From Streptomyces sp. NBC_00775 (GTDB taxonomy: Bacteria; Actinomycetota; Actinomycetes; Streptomycetales; Streptomycetaceae): DNA of 64,000 nucleotides. Of the stretch, positions 26,063-33,583 are shown one piece after another. Each line of letters starts with the position of its first letter. The first letter of the stretch is position 1. The DNA lies in assembly GCF_036347135.1 (NCBI RefSeq), contig NZ_CP108938.1, forward strand, positions 8,246,001 to 8,310,000, in the 5' to 3' direction. A model generated the notes under the pieces. It was not told the DNA's origin. It saw only the letters and a list, made by a program, of their open reading frames with translations, and did not search any database. Made by a program: the position numbers and the translations under genes.

Positions 26063-26491
26063 CGTGTGCTTGAACGACGACGTCGCGCCGTTGAAGCCGT
26101 AGGTGCCGCGGTAGGCCGGCGGGTTCTGGAACTCGCCGACGACGGTGATCGTGGTGGCGCAGGAGCCCTGGCCGGCACGCTTCGCGTCGAGGCGGATCGT
26201 TTCCCCTACGAAGCCGCCCGTGATGTCCCAGGGGGCGCCGCAGATTCCGGAGGTGATCTTGCCGCCGGTCACGACGTGCGGGTAGGTGTTGGGGTTGTAC
26301 TTCACCTCGATGGCGAAGGTGACCGCCCCGTTGTGCAGTTCGAGCTGGGCGGACGTGGAGACGGCCTCGACGGAGACGTCCTGCTGTGAGGCGAACGCCT
26401 CGTCCCGGGTCTTGACCTCCGCGCCCTGCGGGTTGTGGAAGCGGTGCTCGGAGCCGGCGTGGCTCTTCTGCCGCTTGGCCTGCGTGGTCAT
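26045..26491 (-). CDS. Small beta-rich hypothetical protein of the protease cassette
   Basis: 148 residues, not recognised. Hydrophilic N-terminus (TQAKRQKSHAGSEHRFHNPQ) without a signal peptide, then alternating beta-type sequence (FAIEVKYNPNTYPHVVTGGK, GICGAPWDITGGF, CATTITVVGEFQNPP) and a terminal RYHC. GGAAGAGGG precedes the ATG. The stop codon lies in a 24-bp tandem repeat; were it CGA as in the other units the protein would run 23 residues further with repeated RHIER motifs. Third gene of a minus-strand unit, 37 nt after the protease gene. Confidence 0.65.
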   Translation of the reverse strand: MTTQAKRQKSHAGSEHRFHNPQGAEVKTRDEAFASQQDVSVEAVSTSAQLELHNGAVTFAIEVKYNPNTYPHVVTGGKITSGICGAPWDITGGFVGETIRLDAKRAGQGSCATTITVVGEFQNPPAYRGTYGFNGATSSFKHTTRYHC

Positions 26492-26528
26492 GCTGATTCC
26501 CTCTTCCTGTGCGGGTATTGAGTGACCG

Positions 26529-27689
26529 TCAGGCCAGCTGCTCGGCGATTTCCACCCGCAGCAGTGTGCGAACGTTCTCGATGTGGTTGGTCACGGTGAC
26601 GACCGAGGACCCCGCGAAGAGCAGACCGGTCGCGACGTTGTCGAGCGAGGTCACCAGCGAACCGGAGTCGCCGCCCGCCGAGATGTTCGTGGTCAGGATC
26701 TGGTCCTTGAACCTGGCCGTCCCCGCCGTGCCGTAGCTGACGTCGATCGTGGCGTCGACCGCGATGATCCGGCCGAAGCTGATGTTCGTCGTGCGGCCGG
26801 TCTTCTTCACCAGGTCGCCGACCGCGACGTTGGCCTTGCGCCGCCAGGCGCGCGGCGCACCGCTGAAGTACTGCTCACGGGTGGCGTCCTGGAACTCCAC
26901 CGCGCCGAGCGCGCAGTCGACCACGTTGTTGTGGCGCTCCACCGGGGTCTGCGGTGCGAACTGGATCGTGATGAACCGGTCCAGGGTCGCGATGCGGTCC
27001 GCCGGGTCCGTGCCGCCGTCGAACACTCCGGGCTGCAGGATCGCGCTGCCCAGCTGTGCCCGGTTGGAGTCGGCCAGCACGTGGTTGTTGGAGAGGATGT
27101 AGAACTTCGACGGTGTGCCGAGGCCGGGACCCGGAGGGTCGACGGTGGCGCCCGGCAGGAAGTCGTACACCACGCTGCCCAGCGTGCCCGCGGTCACCCG
27201 TACGTTGCCGACCGAGAAGCCGGAAGGGGACGGGCGCATACGGCGCTTGAGGAGCTGCGGCTCGAACTGTCCGAGCCCACTGAGCTCTTCCAGCAACGGC
27301 TGCGAGAGGCCGGCGAGTTGCTCGGCCATGCTGCCGTCGGGCTGGTAGGAGACACCGCGGTCTTCGGAGCGGGGCGAGGTCCTGCGCTGCTGCTGACGCT
27401 GCGCGGCGACATGGCCGACCGCGACTACGTCGGTGGGGGTGCCGTCGTCCATCACCCGTGGGATGACGTCCCGCTCGGGAAGCTGGGACTCCGGAACCTT
27501 CTGGGTCACGAACACCAGCACGGCTGCCTCGCCCGTGGCCTGTCCGTCGATCCACTTCACGCCGTGGCCGAAGCCGACGACATTGGCCAGCGGCGACTGC
27601 GGCCGCAGGAAGTCTGAATTCGCTTGCTGGCGGGAGCTGTCACTCAGCTGACCACCAGTCGGTCCTCGCATCATTTCGGGCTGGCTCAC
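26529..27689 (-). CDS. Trypsin-like serine protease with N-terminal regulatory-type domain
   Basis: 386 residues. An N-terminal domain of about 95 residues (GFGHGVKWIDGQATGEAAVL, VTQKVPESQLPERDVIP) is also found as a free protein encoded just upstream. After a Q/R linker and a helical segment (about 118-150) comes a chymotrypsin-fold protease: His203 in ILSNNHVLA, Asp258 in NNVVDCALG, Ser342 in SAGGDSGSLV, with KKTGRTTNISFG between. No signal peptide, so it probably works inside the cell or is exported by another route. The intact triad predicts activity. The free copy of the N-domain could compete with or inhibit it. Confidence 0.8.
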   Translation of the reverse strand: MSQPEMMRGPTGGQLSDSSRQQANSDFLRPQSPLANVVGFGHGVKWIDGQATGEAAVLVFVTQKVPESQLPERDVIPRVMDDGTPTDVVAVGHVAAQRQQQRRTSPRSEDRGVSYQPDGSMAEQLAGLSQPLLEELSGLGQFEPQLLKRRMRPSPSGFSVGNVRVTAGTLGSVVYDFLPGATVDPPGPGLGTPSKFYILSNNHVLADSNRAQLGSAILQPGVFDGGTDPADRIATLDRFITIQFAPQTPVERHNNVVDCALGAVEFQDATREQYFSGAPRAWRRKANVAVGDLVKKTGRTTNISFGRIIAVDATIDVSYGTAGTARFKDQILTTNISAGGDSGSLVTSLDNVATGLLFAGSSVVTVTNHIENVRTLLRVEIAEQLA

Positions 27690-27760
27690 GCCAGACCACC
27701 TCTTCTGTTTCGGCTCTGGGTTCCTTACGGGCCGCGGCGCGGTGACTCAGCGCTCAGGGC

Positions 27761-28000
27761 TCACAAGTTCCCTTCCTGAGCGTTCACTTCACCGATCGCG
27801 AGCACGCGCACCGGTACGCCGTCGAGCTCGTCCGGAACCACGTCTTTTTCAAGGAGCCGGTCACGGGGCACTTTCCGGGTGACGAAGACGATGATCACGT
27901 CCTGTCCCGAGTGCTCGTCCCTCCCGGTGCCGACTCCGCTCACGTGGGCCAGCTTCATGAGCCGGCCTTCGTGGAGGCGCCTTACCCGCTTTGCGTCCAT
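27761..28000 (-). CDS. Free copy of the protease N-terminal domain (79 aa)
   Basis: The sequence HVSGVGTGRDEHSGQDVIIV followed by FVTRKVPRDRLLEKDVVP aligns with residues 38-80 of the protease (VVGFGHGVKWIDGQATGEAA, VFVTQKVPESQLPERDVIP), and VPVRVLAIGEV with its DVVAVGHV. It is a stand-alone version of that domain. First gene of the unit; GGGAGG precedes the ATG and a TTGACT/TAGACA promoter is visible. Likely a pro-region-like partner; activity unknown. Confidence 0.7.
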   Translation of the reverse strand: MDAKRVRRLHEGRLMKLAHVSGVGTGRDEHSGQDVIIVFVTRKVPRDRLLEKDVVPDELDGVPVRVLAIGEVNAQEGNL

Positions 28001-28035
28001 CGGGCTCGCCTCCCGTTCGGGTGGTGTGCTCTTCC

Positions 28036-28064
28036 TGTCTATGGCCAGGGGTCCCCGGAGTCAA
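28036..28064 (-). promoter_or_regulatory. Promoter of the protease cassette
   Basis: On the minus strand TTGACT (28064-28059), a 17-nt spacer and TAGACA (28041-28036), ending about 35 nt before the first start codon. Good match to a vegetative promoter in -35 and spacing; the -10 is weaker. Confidence 0.55.
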
Positions 28065-28200
28065 GGCATTCTGAAATGAATCACGAGTTTCGCTACCATT
28101 CGCGCTTGTTGACCTTCTTTACGAAGATTATTCCGCCCATCGGTTCGAGTGCGAGAGGTTTCACGGATTCACGGAAGCGGGACCCCTGAAGTTGGCCCAT

Positions 28201-28222
28201 GTTCAACTCCCGTTCAGGCACG
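28201..28222 (+). promoter_or_regulatory. PHO box (two 11-nt direct repeat units)
   Basis: GTTCAACTCCC (28201-28211) and GTTCAGGCACG (28212-28222) are adjacent 11-nt units with the conserved GTTCA of the Streptomyces PhoP operator, 80 nt before the PhoX start. It predicts induction at phosphate starvation. Confidence 0.65.
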
Positions 28223-28301
28223 GGCGGGAGCGTGTGGCCGCAACCGAGGTCCGCCACCCCGCCCCCCACGACAGTCCCACTCCACCGTCACAGGAGACAC
28301 C

Positions 28302-29747
28302 ATGTCGCTCACCCGCAGGGACTTCGCCAGACGATCCGCGATCACCGGTGCCGGTGTCGCTCTGGCCGGCAGCGTAGGCGCCCTCGCCACCGCTCCGAAC
28401 GCCCTCGCGTCCACCGACACCGAGAGCACGGGCGAGGAAGCGGCGGACGGACACGGCGGTGTCGGCTACGGCCCGCTGATCACCGACCCGAACGGCCTGC
28501 TCGCGCTGCCCGCCGGGTTCTCGTACCGCGTCATCACCTACAGCGGCAAGACCAAGCTGGAGTCGGGCGAGTTCACGCCCTCCAACCACGACGGCACCTC
28601 CACCTTCTGCGGCCCGCGCGGCGCCACCCTCCTCGTCAACAACCACGAGCTCAAGGGCCCGCGCGCCAACTGGCCCCACCCCGTGCCGCTCACCGAGGGA
28701 CTCGTCTACGACCCGGCCGCGTCCGGTGGCTGCACGGTCGTCGAGGTGCGCGGGGACAAGGTCGCCGAGTGGGTCGGCATCGCGGGCACCTCCACCAACT
28801 GCGCGGGCGGCAACACCCCTTGGGGCACCTGGCTCACCTGCGAGGAGACCGAGGACAAGGCCGGCGCCAACGGCATGACCAAGGACCACGGCTACGTCTT
28901 CGAGGTCGACCCCGAGGACCGCCGCCGCAACCAGAACCCCAAGCCCATCAAGGCACTTGGCCGCTACGCCCACGAAGCGGTCGTCGTCGACCCCAAGCGC
29001 GGCCGCCTCTACCTCACCGAGGACGCCGCGACCCCGAACGGCCTCCTGTACCGCTGGACGCCCCCGCAGGGCTTCGAGCACGGCCACGGGCAGCTCGGCA
29101 CCCTCGCCGACGACGCCGGCTCGCTCCAGGCCTTCAAGTGCTTCGACTCCGGCGGCCAGTTCGTCGACGACCTCTCCCGTGCCACCAAGATCGGCACCGT
29201 GTACGGCGTCGACTGGGTGGACGTCCCCGACCGCGACGCCAAGACCACTTCCGTGCGCAAGCAGTTCGCCGACGGCCAGGTCACCCGCGCCCGCAAGCTC
29301 GAAGGCATGTGGTGGGGCGACGGCGGCACGTACATCGTCTCCTCGTACGCCCGCACGGAGAGCCCCGTCCAGCACGACGGCGCCGTCTGGTTCTACGACC
29401 CCAAGCGCCGCACCCTGACCCTCAAGGTCCTGATCGGCGTGAACCCCGACCCGTCCGTCGACGGCGCCTTCGACGGCCCCGACAACATCACCGTCTCCCC
29501 CTACGGCGGCCTCGTCATCGCCGAGGACGGCGAGGGCATCCAGCACCTCTTCGGCGCCACCGACAGCGGCCGCACGTACCCGATCGCCCGCAACGAGCTG
29601 AACAACGGCACCGCGGAGGCGCCCGAGTACAGCGAGTTCACCGGCGTCACCTTCTCGCCCGACGGCAAGACCCTCTTCGCCAACATCCAGGAGCCGGGCA
29701 TCATGCTCGCGATCACCGGGCCGTGGAAGCGCCAGAAGCGCGGCTGA
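28302..29747 (+). CDS. PhoX-family alkaline phosphatase (DUF839), Tat-exported
   Basis: 481 residues. Twin-arginine signal TRRDFARRSAITGAG (about 4-18) and cleavage region ALAS near residue 45. PhoX/DUF839 features: TFCGPRGATLLVNNHELKGP, LTCEETED, YAHEAVVVDPKRGRLYLTED and FSPDGKTLFANIQEPG. PhoX enzymes are Fe/Ca phosphomonoesterases folded in the cytoplasm and exported by Tat. ATG 28302 with AGGAG before it. A PHO box upstream agrees with a phosphate-starvation role. Confidence 0.9.
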   Translation: MSLTRRDFARRSAITGAGVALAGSVGALATAPNALASTDTESTGEEAADGHGGVGYGPLITDPNGLLALPAGFSYRVITYSGKTKLESGEFTPSNHDGTSTFCGPRGATLLVNNHELKGPRANWPHPVPLTEGLVYDPAASGGCTVVEVRGDKVAEWVGIAGTSTNCAGGNTPWGTWLTCEETEDKAGANGMTKDHGYVFEVDPEDRRRNQNPKPIKALGRYAHEAVVVDPKRGRLYLTEDAATPNGLLYRWTPPQGFEHGHGQLGTLADDAGSLQAFKCFDSGGQFVDDLSRATKIGTVYGVDWVDVPDRDAKTTSVRKQFADGQVTRARKLEGMWWGDGGTYIVSSYARTESPVQHDGAVWFYDPKRRTLTLKVLIGVNPDPSVDGAFDGPDNITVSPYGGLVIAEDGEGIQHLFGATDSGRTYPIARNELNNGTAEAPEYSEFTGVTFSPDGKTLFANIQEPGIMLAITGPWKRQKRG

Positions 29748-29780
29748 TTAATTCAATGGCTCGACCCGCGGCCGCACTCC

Positions 29781-29786
29781 TAAAGT
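29781..29786 (+). promoter_or_regulatory. Possible -10 element of the Y RNA array
   Basis: TAAAGT fits TAnnnT and would start transcription near 29793, the first paired base of the first Y RNA stem. No convincing -35 is seen. No equivalent lies before the second and third RNAs. Confidence 0.35.
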
Positions 29787-29787
29787 A

Positions 29788-29936
29788 GTGCACGTCCAGG
29801 TGCGAAGGCAGGACCTACTTCCACTGATAATGGGGCGGCCGCGGGTTCGAGTCCCGCCACCGGTACAACGCGCCGGTGTAGCTCAGGGGTTAGAGCACCT
29901 ACGTCGGTTCCGCCGGCCTTGAACTCTGGACACCAC
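29788..29936 (+). ncRNA. Y RNA candidate 1 with tRNA-like module (YrlA type)
   Basis: 5' strand GTCCAG (29794-29799), core GGTGCGAAGG (29799-29808), inner helix AAGGC (29805-29809) with GCCTT (29916-29920), and 3' strand CTGGAC (29926-29931) after TTGAACT. Inside lies a permuted tRNA-like module. It has T arm GCGGG-TTCGAGT-CCCGC (29841-29857), a 7-bp acceptor-like stem from 29858 to 29878 closed by a 7-nt loop, and D arm GCTC-AGGGGTTA-GAGC (29881-29896). There is no anticodon arm; the Y stem takes its place. These are the known features of bacterial YrlA RNAs, which bind Ro60; the Ro60 gene lies 315 nt further on. Confidence 0.82.
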
Positions 29937-29944
29937 AACTTCAT

Positions 29945-30022
29945 GCACCTCCCGGTGCGCAGGCTGCGGCTACTTCTCTCTCAAAGAATCCACGCCGCCG
30001 CCGATTTGATCTCGGGAGGCGC
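29945..30022 (+). ncRNA. Y RNA candidate 2, short form without tRNA-like module
   Basis: Same outer architecture as its neighbours: CCTCCCG (29948-29954) pairs with CGGGAGG (30013-30019), core GGTGCGCAGG (29954-29963), then TACTTC (29971-29976), and 3' motif TTGATCTCGGG (30006-30016). The interior is only about 40 nt and has no T or D arm. It begins about 9 nt after the first RNA ends, so processing from a common transcript is likely. Confidence 0.72.
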
Positions 30023-30030
30023 AGTTCATG

Positions 30031-30186
30031 GTGGGTGCCCGGTGCGCAGGCGGCGGATACTTCGGGAACTGGTGGGGAAACCCATGCGGGTTCGAATCCC
30101 GTCATCGACTTCAGGTCGGTGTGGCGGAACGGAAGACGCGCCAGTTTATAAGCAACCGCAGCCGACTCCTGACCTCGGGCACCCTC
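30031..30186 (+). ncRNA. Y RNA candidate 3 with tRNA-like module (YrlA type)
   Basis: GGGTGCCCG (30033-30041) pairs perfectly with CGGGCACCC (30176-30184). Core GGTGCGCAGG (30041-30050), inner helix CAGG/CCTG (30047-30050 with 30168-30171), 3' motif CTGACCTCGGG. A GAAA-tetraloop hairpin is at 30073-30084. The T arm is GCGGG-TTCGAAT-CCCGT (30086-30102). A 7-bp acceptor-like stem (30103-30109 with 30115-30121) is closed by the loop TTCAG, followed by a D-arm-like TGGCGGAACGGAAGACGCGC. Ends 65 nt before the Ro60 start codon. Confidence 0.85.
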
Positions 30187-30251
30187 CATTTGCTGCGCCT
30201 CCCTCTGAAACGCGACTTCACCGTCGTGCAGAGAATTCGGGGGAATTCATC

Positions 30252-31835
30252 ATGGCGCGATTCAACACCAAGGCGGCCAAGGCGCAGCCCACTTCCCGTG
30301 TGACGTCGACCGGCCGCGTGCTGACGACGCACCAGGGCGGCCGCGGCCAGGAGCGCGACGCGCGCTCGGAGCTGTTCCTGCTCGCCATCGCCAACTTCGT
30401 CTCGCAGCAGACCTTCTACGAGTCCGGCGCCGACCGCGACGACCGGTTCGCCACGCTCGTGCGCGAGCTCGCCGTCGCCGACCCGTCGTGGACGGCCGCC
30501 CTGCTGGGCTGGCTGCGCGGCGAGGGCAACCTGCGGACGGCCTCGCTCGTGGGCGCCGCCGAGTACGTGAAGGCGCGGCTCGACGCGGGCGCCACCGACG
30601 GCCCGGCCAACCGCCAGGTCATCGCCTCCGTGCTGCGACGCCCGGACGAGCCCGGCGAGCTGCTCGCGTACTGGACCTCCCAGTACGGCCGCAACGTGCC
30701 CAAGCCCGTCAAGCGCGGCATCGCCGACGCCGTACGACGTCTCTACAGCGGCAAGTCGCTGCTGAAGTACGACACCGCGTCCAAGGGCTACCGCTTCGGC
30801 GACATCCTCAACCTGGTGCACGCGGCGCCGGACCCCGACAAGCCGTGGCAGGGCGACCTGTTCCAGTACGCGCTGGACCGGCGGCACAACCCGGACACGG
30901 CCGTGGTGCCCAAGTCGCTGCCCGTCCTCGCGGCCCACCGTGACCTGATGGCGCTGCGGCCCGCCAAGCGGCGCAGGGTCGTGACCGGAGCGCACGGCGC
31001 ACAGCGCCTGGCCGAGGCGGGCATGACCTGGGAGGCGCTCGCCGGCTGGCTGCAGGGGCCGATGGACAAGGCGGCCTGGGAGGCCGTGATTCCGTCGATG
31101 GGCGCGATGGCGCTCGTACGGAACCTGCGGAACTTCGACGAGGCGGGTGTGAGCGACGAGGTGGCGGCCCAGGTCGCGGCCAGGATCAGCGATCCGGCGG
31201 AGGTGGCGCGCTCGCGTCAGTTCCCCTTCCGCTATCTCGCCGCGTACCAGCACGCGCCCTCGCTGCGCTGGTCGTACCCGCTGGAGCAGGCGCTCGGCCA
31301 CTCGCTGGCCAACGTGCCCGCGCTGCGCGGGCGGACGCTCGTCCTCGTCGACCGCTCCGGCTCGATGTTCTACTCGCGGCTGTCCGACCGCTCCGAGCTG
31401 AACCGGGCGGACGCGGCGGCGGTCTTCGGTACGGCGCTCGCGCTGCGGGCGGCGGACGCGGATCTCGTCGAGTTCGGGACGACGAGCAACCGGGTGAAGT
31501 TCCGCAAGGGTGAGTCGGTGCTCAAGGTGCTGGAGCGCTTCGGCGACCTCGGCGGCACCAACACGAGCGAGGCGGTGCGGAAGCACTACAAGAAGCACGA
31601 CCGGGTGCTGATCGTCACCGACGAGCAGGCCATGTACAGCCACTACGGCGACCCGACCGAGCAGGTCCCGGCGCACGTACCGGTCTACACGTGGAACCTG
31701 GCCGGGTACCAGGCGGGCCACGGTCCGTCGGGGTCCGGTAACCGGCACACGTTCGGAGGGCTTTCGGACGCTGGTTTCCGGATGGTTTCCCTGCTTGAGT
31801 GCGGTAGTGACGGGCTCTGGCCATGGCTTGAGTGA
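30252..31835 (+). CDS. rsr: Ro60 orthologue (TROVE domain plus vWA domain RNA-binding protein)
   Basis: 527 residues. Residues about 25-345 are the TROVE HEAT-like ring ([20 protein letters not shown] at the start, [20 protein letters not shown] near 282-300). Residues about 355-527 form a vWA domain with MIDAS D367-R-S369-G-S371, a TNTSEA threonine site and IVTDEQ. Ro proteins bind Y RNA on the outer ring surface and misfolded RNA ends in the hole. In Deinococcus the homologue tethers polynucleotide phosphorylase through a Y RNA. ATG 30252 is preceded by GGGGGA; the frame is open upstream only through the Y RNA sequence. Three Y RNA candidates lie immediately upstream. Its last 41 nt overlap the HNH reading frame. 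Confidence 0.93.
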   Translation: MARFNTKAAKAQPTSRVTSTGRVLTTHQGGRGQERDARSELFLLAIANFVSQQTFYESGADRDDRFATLVRELAVADPSWTAALLGWLRGEGNLRTASLVGAAEYVKARLDAGATDGPANRQVIASVLRRPDEPGELLAYWTSQYGRNVPKPVKRGIADAVRRLYSGKSLLKYDTASKGYRFGDILNLVHAAPDPDKPWQGDLFQYALDRRHNPDTAVVPKSLPVLAAHRDLMALRPAKRRRVVTGAHGAQRLAEAGMTWEALAGWLQGPMDKAAWEAVIPSMGAMALVRNLRNFDEAGVSDEVAAQVAARISDPAEVARSRQFPFRYLAAYQHAPSLRWSYPLEQALGHSLANVPALRGRTLVLVDRSGSMFYSRLSDRSELNRADAAAVFGTALALRAADADLVEFGTTSNRVKFRKGESVLKVLERFGDLGGTNTSEAVRKHYKKHDRVLIVTDEQAMYSHYGDPTEQVPAHVPVYTWNLAGYQAGHGPSGSGNRHTFGGLSDAGFRMVSLLECGSDGLWPWLE

Positions 31836-32523
31836 ACGGGCACGAGTTCGTCAAAGTGTCGGGTTGACAACCAGGTTGTGTGAAATCGAGGAGTGCTCGA
31901 GCCTGCACAAGGCGCGGGGGTACTGCAATCTGCACTACCAACGTTGGCTCGCTTATGGCGACCCGACCGGGGGCGGAGCTCTTTCAGGGAGGAAAGTGGC
32001 TCCGCCTCGGCCTTGCAACATCGAGGGTTGCTCGAGACCGCTCAAAGCGCGTGGGTACTGCGGTACGCACTACCGGCGATGGCATCAGCACGGCTCGCCT
32101 TCGGCAACCCAATACGAGTGGACCCGGCGCGGTACCCAGTGCAGTTACGAGAGTTGTGAGCGGGAGAGGTACGGCGGCGGCCGTGGCTACTGCCACCTGC
32201 ACTACACCAGGCTGCGTCGCGGGAAGAACCGCCTGGAAGGGCGAAAGGTGCAGGACAGCTTGCAGAACGGCTACCGCATCCTCTGGCGCAACGGGAAGCG
32301 GGTGCCCGAACACCGACTGGTCATGGAGGAGATTCTCGGCCGGGCGCTTCTCCCGCGCGTCGAGACTGTGCACCACAAGAACGGAATTCGTGACGACAAC
32401 CGTCCGGAGAACCTGGAGCTATGGACCTCGATGCAGCCCAGCGGCCAACGAGTGGGTGACTTGCTGGCTTTCGCTCGGGAAGTCATCGAGCGATACGGTG
32501 ACTTGCCCGACGCCGCACTGTAG
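31795..32523 (+). CDS. HNH nuclease with three zinc knuckles
   Basis: Up to 242 residues. The start is uncertain: TTG 31795 is the longest, with GTG 31807, TTG 31828 and TTG 31864 also possible. Three repeated Cys units ([62 protein letters not shown] shortened here to their ends YCHLHY) each have the C-x4-C-x7-12-C-x2-H pattern. The C-terminal HNH_3 domain shows [28 protein letters not shown] and RPENLELWT. It is similar to phage/homing-type HNH enzymes. Codon use is noticeably less GC-rich than the neighbours, suggesting later acquisition. It overlaps the Ro60 gene, so it may be coexpressed with it. Confidence 0.8.
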   Translation: MSAVVTGSGHGLSERARVRQSVGLTTRLCEIEECSSLHKARGYCNLHYQRWLAYGDPTGGGALSGRKVAPPRPCNIEGCSRPLKARGYCGTHYRRWHQHGSPSATQYEWTRRGTQCSYESCERERYGGGRGYCHLHYTRLRRGKNRLEGRKVQDSLQNGYRILWRNGKRVPEHRLVMEEILGRALLPRVETVHHKNGIRDDNRPENLELWTSMQPSGQRVGDLLAFAREVIERYGDLPDAAL

Positions 32524-32540
32524 AAAGGCAGGCCCGGACC

Positions 32541-33557
32541 ATGTCCCTTTCCTCATACGACCGTTACCCACTGCTCTTCGGATTCTCCCCCGTGCATCCG
32601 CTGGAGCGGCTCACCCAGCGCCTCGGGGGTGCCTCGCTCTGGGCCAAGCGGGAGGACTGCAACTCCGGTGTCGCGTACGGCGGGAACAAGACCCGCAAGC
32701 TGGAGTACCTCGTCGCCGACGCGCTCGCGCAGGGCTGCGACACGCTCGTCTCGATCGGTGGCGTGCAGTCCAACCACACCCGCCAGGTCGCGGCCTGCGC
32801 CGCCCGCGCCGGGCTCAAGTGCGTGCTGATACAGGAGAGTTGGGTGGAGTGGCCCGACTCCGTGTACGACAAGGTCGGCAACATCCTCATCAGCCGGCTC
32901 GCCGGTGCCGACGTACGGCTCGTGCGGGCCGGGTTCGGGATCGGGTTCAAGGAGAGCTGGGAGCAGGCGCTGCGGGAGGTCGAGGAGGCGGGCGGCAAGC
33001 CGTACGCCATTCCGGCGGGAGCGTCGGATCATCCGCTGGGCGGGCTGGGGTTCGCCGGGTGGGCCTATGAAGTCGCCGAGCAGGAGCGGGAGTTGGGCGT
33101 CTTCTTCGACACCGTTGTGGTGTGCTCCGTGACCGGGTCGACGCAGGCGGGCATGGTCGCCGGGTTCGCCGCTCTGGAGGAGGCGGGCGGGCGGCCGCGG
33201 CGCGTCCTTGGGATCGACGCGTCGGCGGCGCCCGCCCGTACCCGTGAGCAGATCGCGCGGATCGCCCACGGCACGGGACAACTCATCGGCGTACAGAAGG
33301 AGTTGACGGAGGCGGACGTCGAGCTGGACGAGCGGTACCACGCGGGGACGTACGGGATTCCGGACGAGGTCACGCTGGAGGCGATGCGTCTCGCGGCGCG
33401 CACCGAGGGGATGGTCACCGACCCCGTGTACGAGGGGAAGTCGATGGCCGGGATGGTGGACCTGGTGGCGCGGGGTGAGATCGGACGGGACTCCTCCGTG
33501 CTCTACGCCCACCTGGGTGGACAGCCGGCGCTGAACGCGTACAGCGCGTTGTTCTAG
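32541..33557 (+). CDS. acdS: 1-aminocyclopropane-1-carboxylate (ACC) deaminase
   Basis: 338 residues, PLP fold type II. Lys50 in [11 protein letters not shown] is the Schiff-base lysine and Ser77 lies in [10 protein letters not shown]. Two discriminating positions favour ACC deaminase over D-cysteine desulfhydrase: Glu298 in VYEGKS and Leu325 in YAHLGGQP. The enzyme splits the plant ethylene precursor to 2-oxobutyrate and ammonia, typical for plant-associated actinomycetes. Starts 17 nt after the HNH gene with AAAGGCAGG before the ATG, so the two might share a transcript. Confidence 0.92.
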   Translation: MSLSSYDRYPLLFGFSPVHPLERLTQRLGGASLWAKREDCNSGVAYGGNKTRKLEYLVADALAQGCDTLVSIGGVQSNHTRQVAACAARAGLKCVLIQESWVEWPDSVYDKVGNILISRLAGADVRLVRAGFGIGFKESWEQALREVEEAGGKPYAIPAGASDHPLGGLGFAGWAYEVAEQERELGVFFDTVVVCSVTGSTQAGMVAGFAALEEAGGRPRRVLGIDASAAPARTREQIARIAHGTGQLIGVQKELTEADVELDERYHAGTYGIPDEVTLEAMRLAARTEGMVTDPVYEGKSMAGMVDLVARGEIGRDSSVLYAHLGGQPALNAYSALF

Positions 33558-33583
33558 ACGGTGAGGCTCTGGGTGGCGGGGTT

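Noticed and set aside
29841..29900. Ordinary tRNA gene
   Set aside because: T-arm and D-arm sequences are excellent but in reversed order, without anticodon arm or open acceptor ends. They belong to the Y RNA module. An automatic tRNA call here or at 30086-30140 would be wrong.
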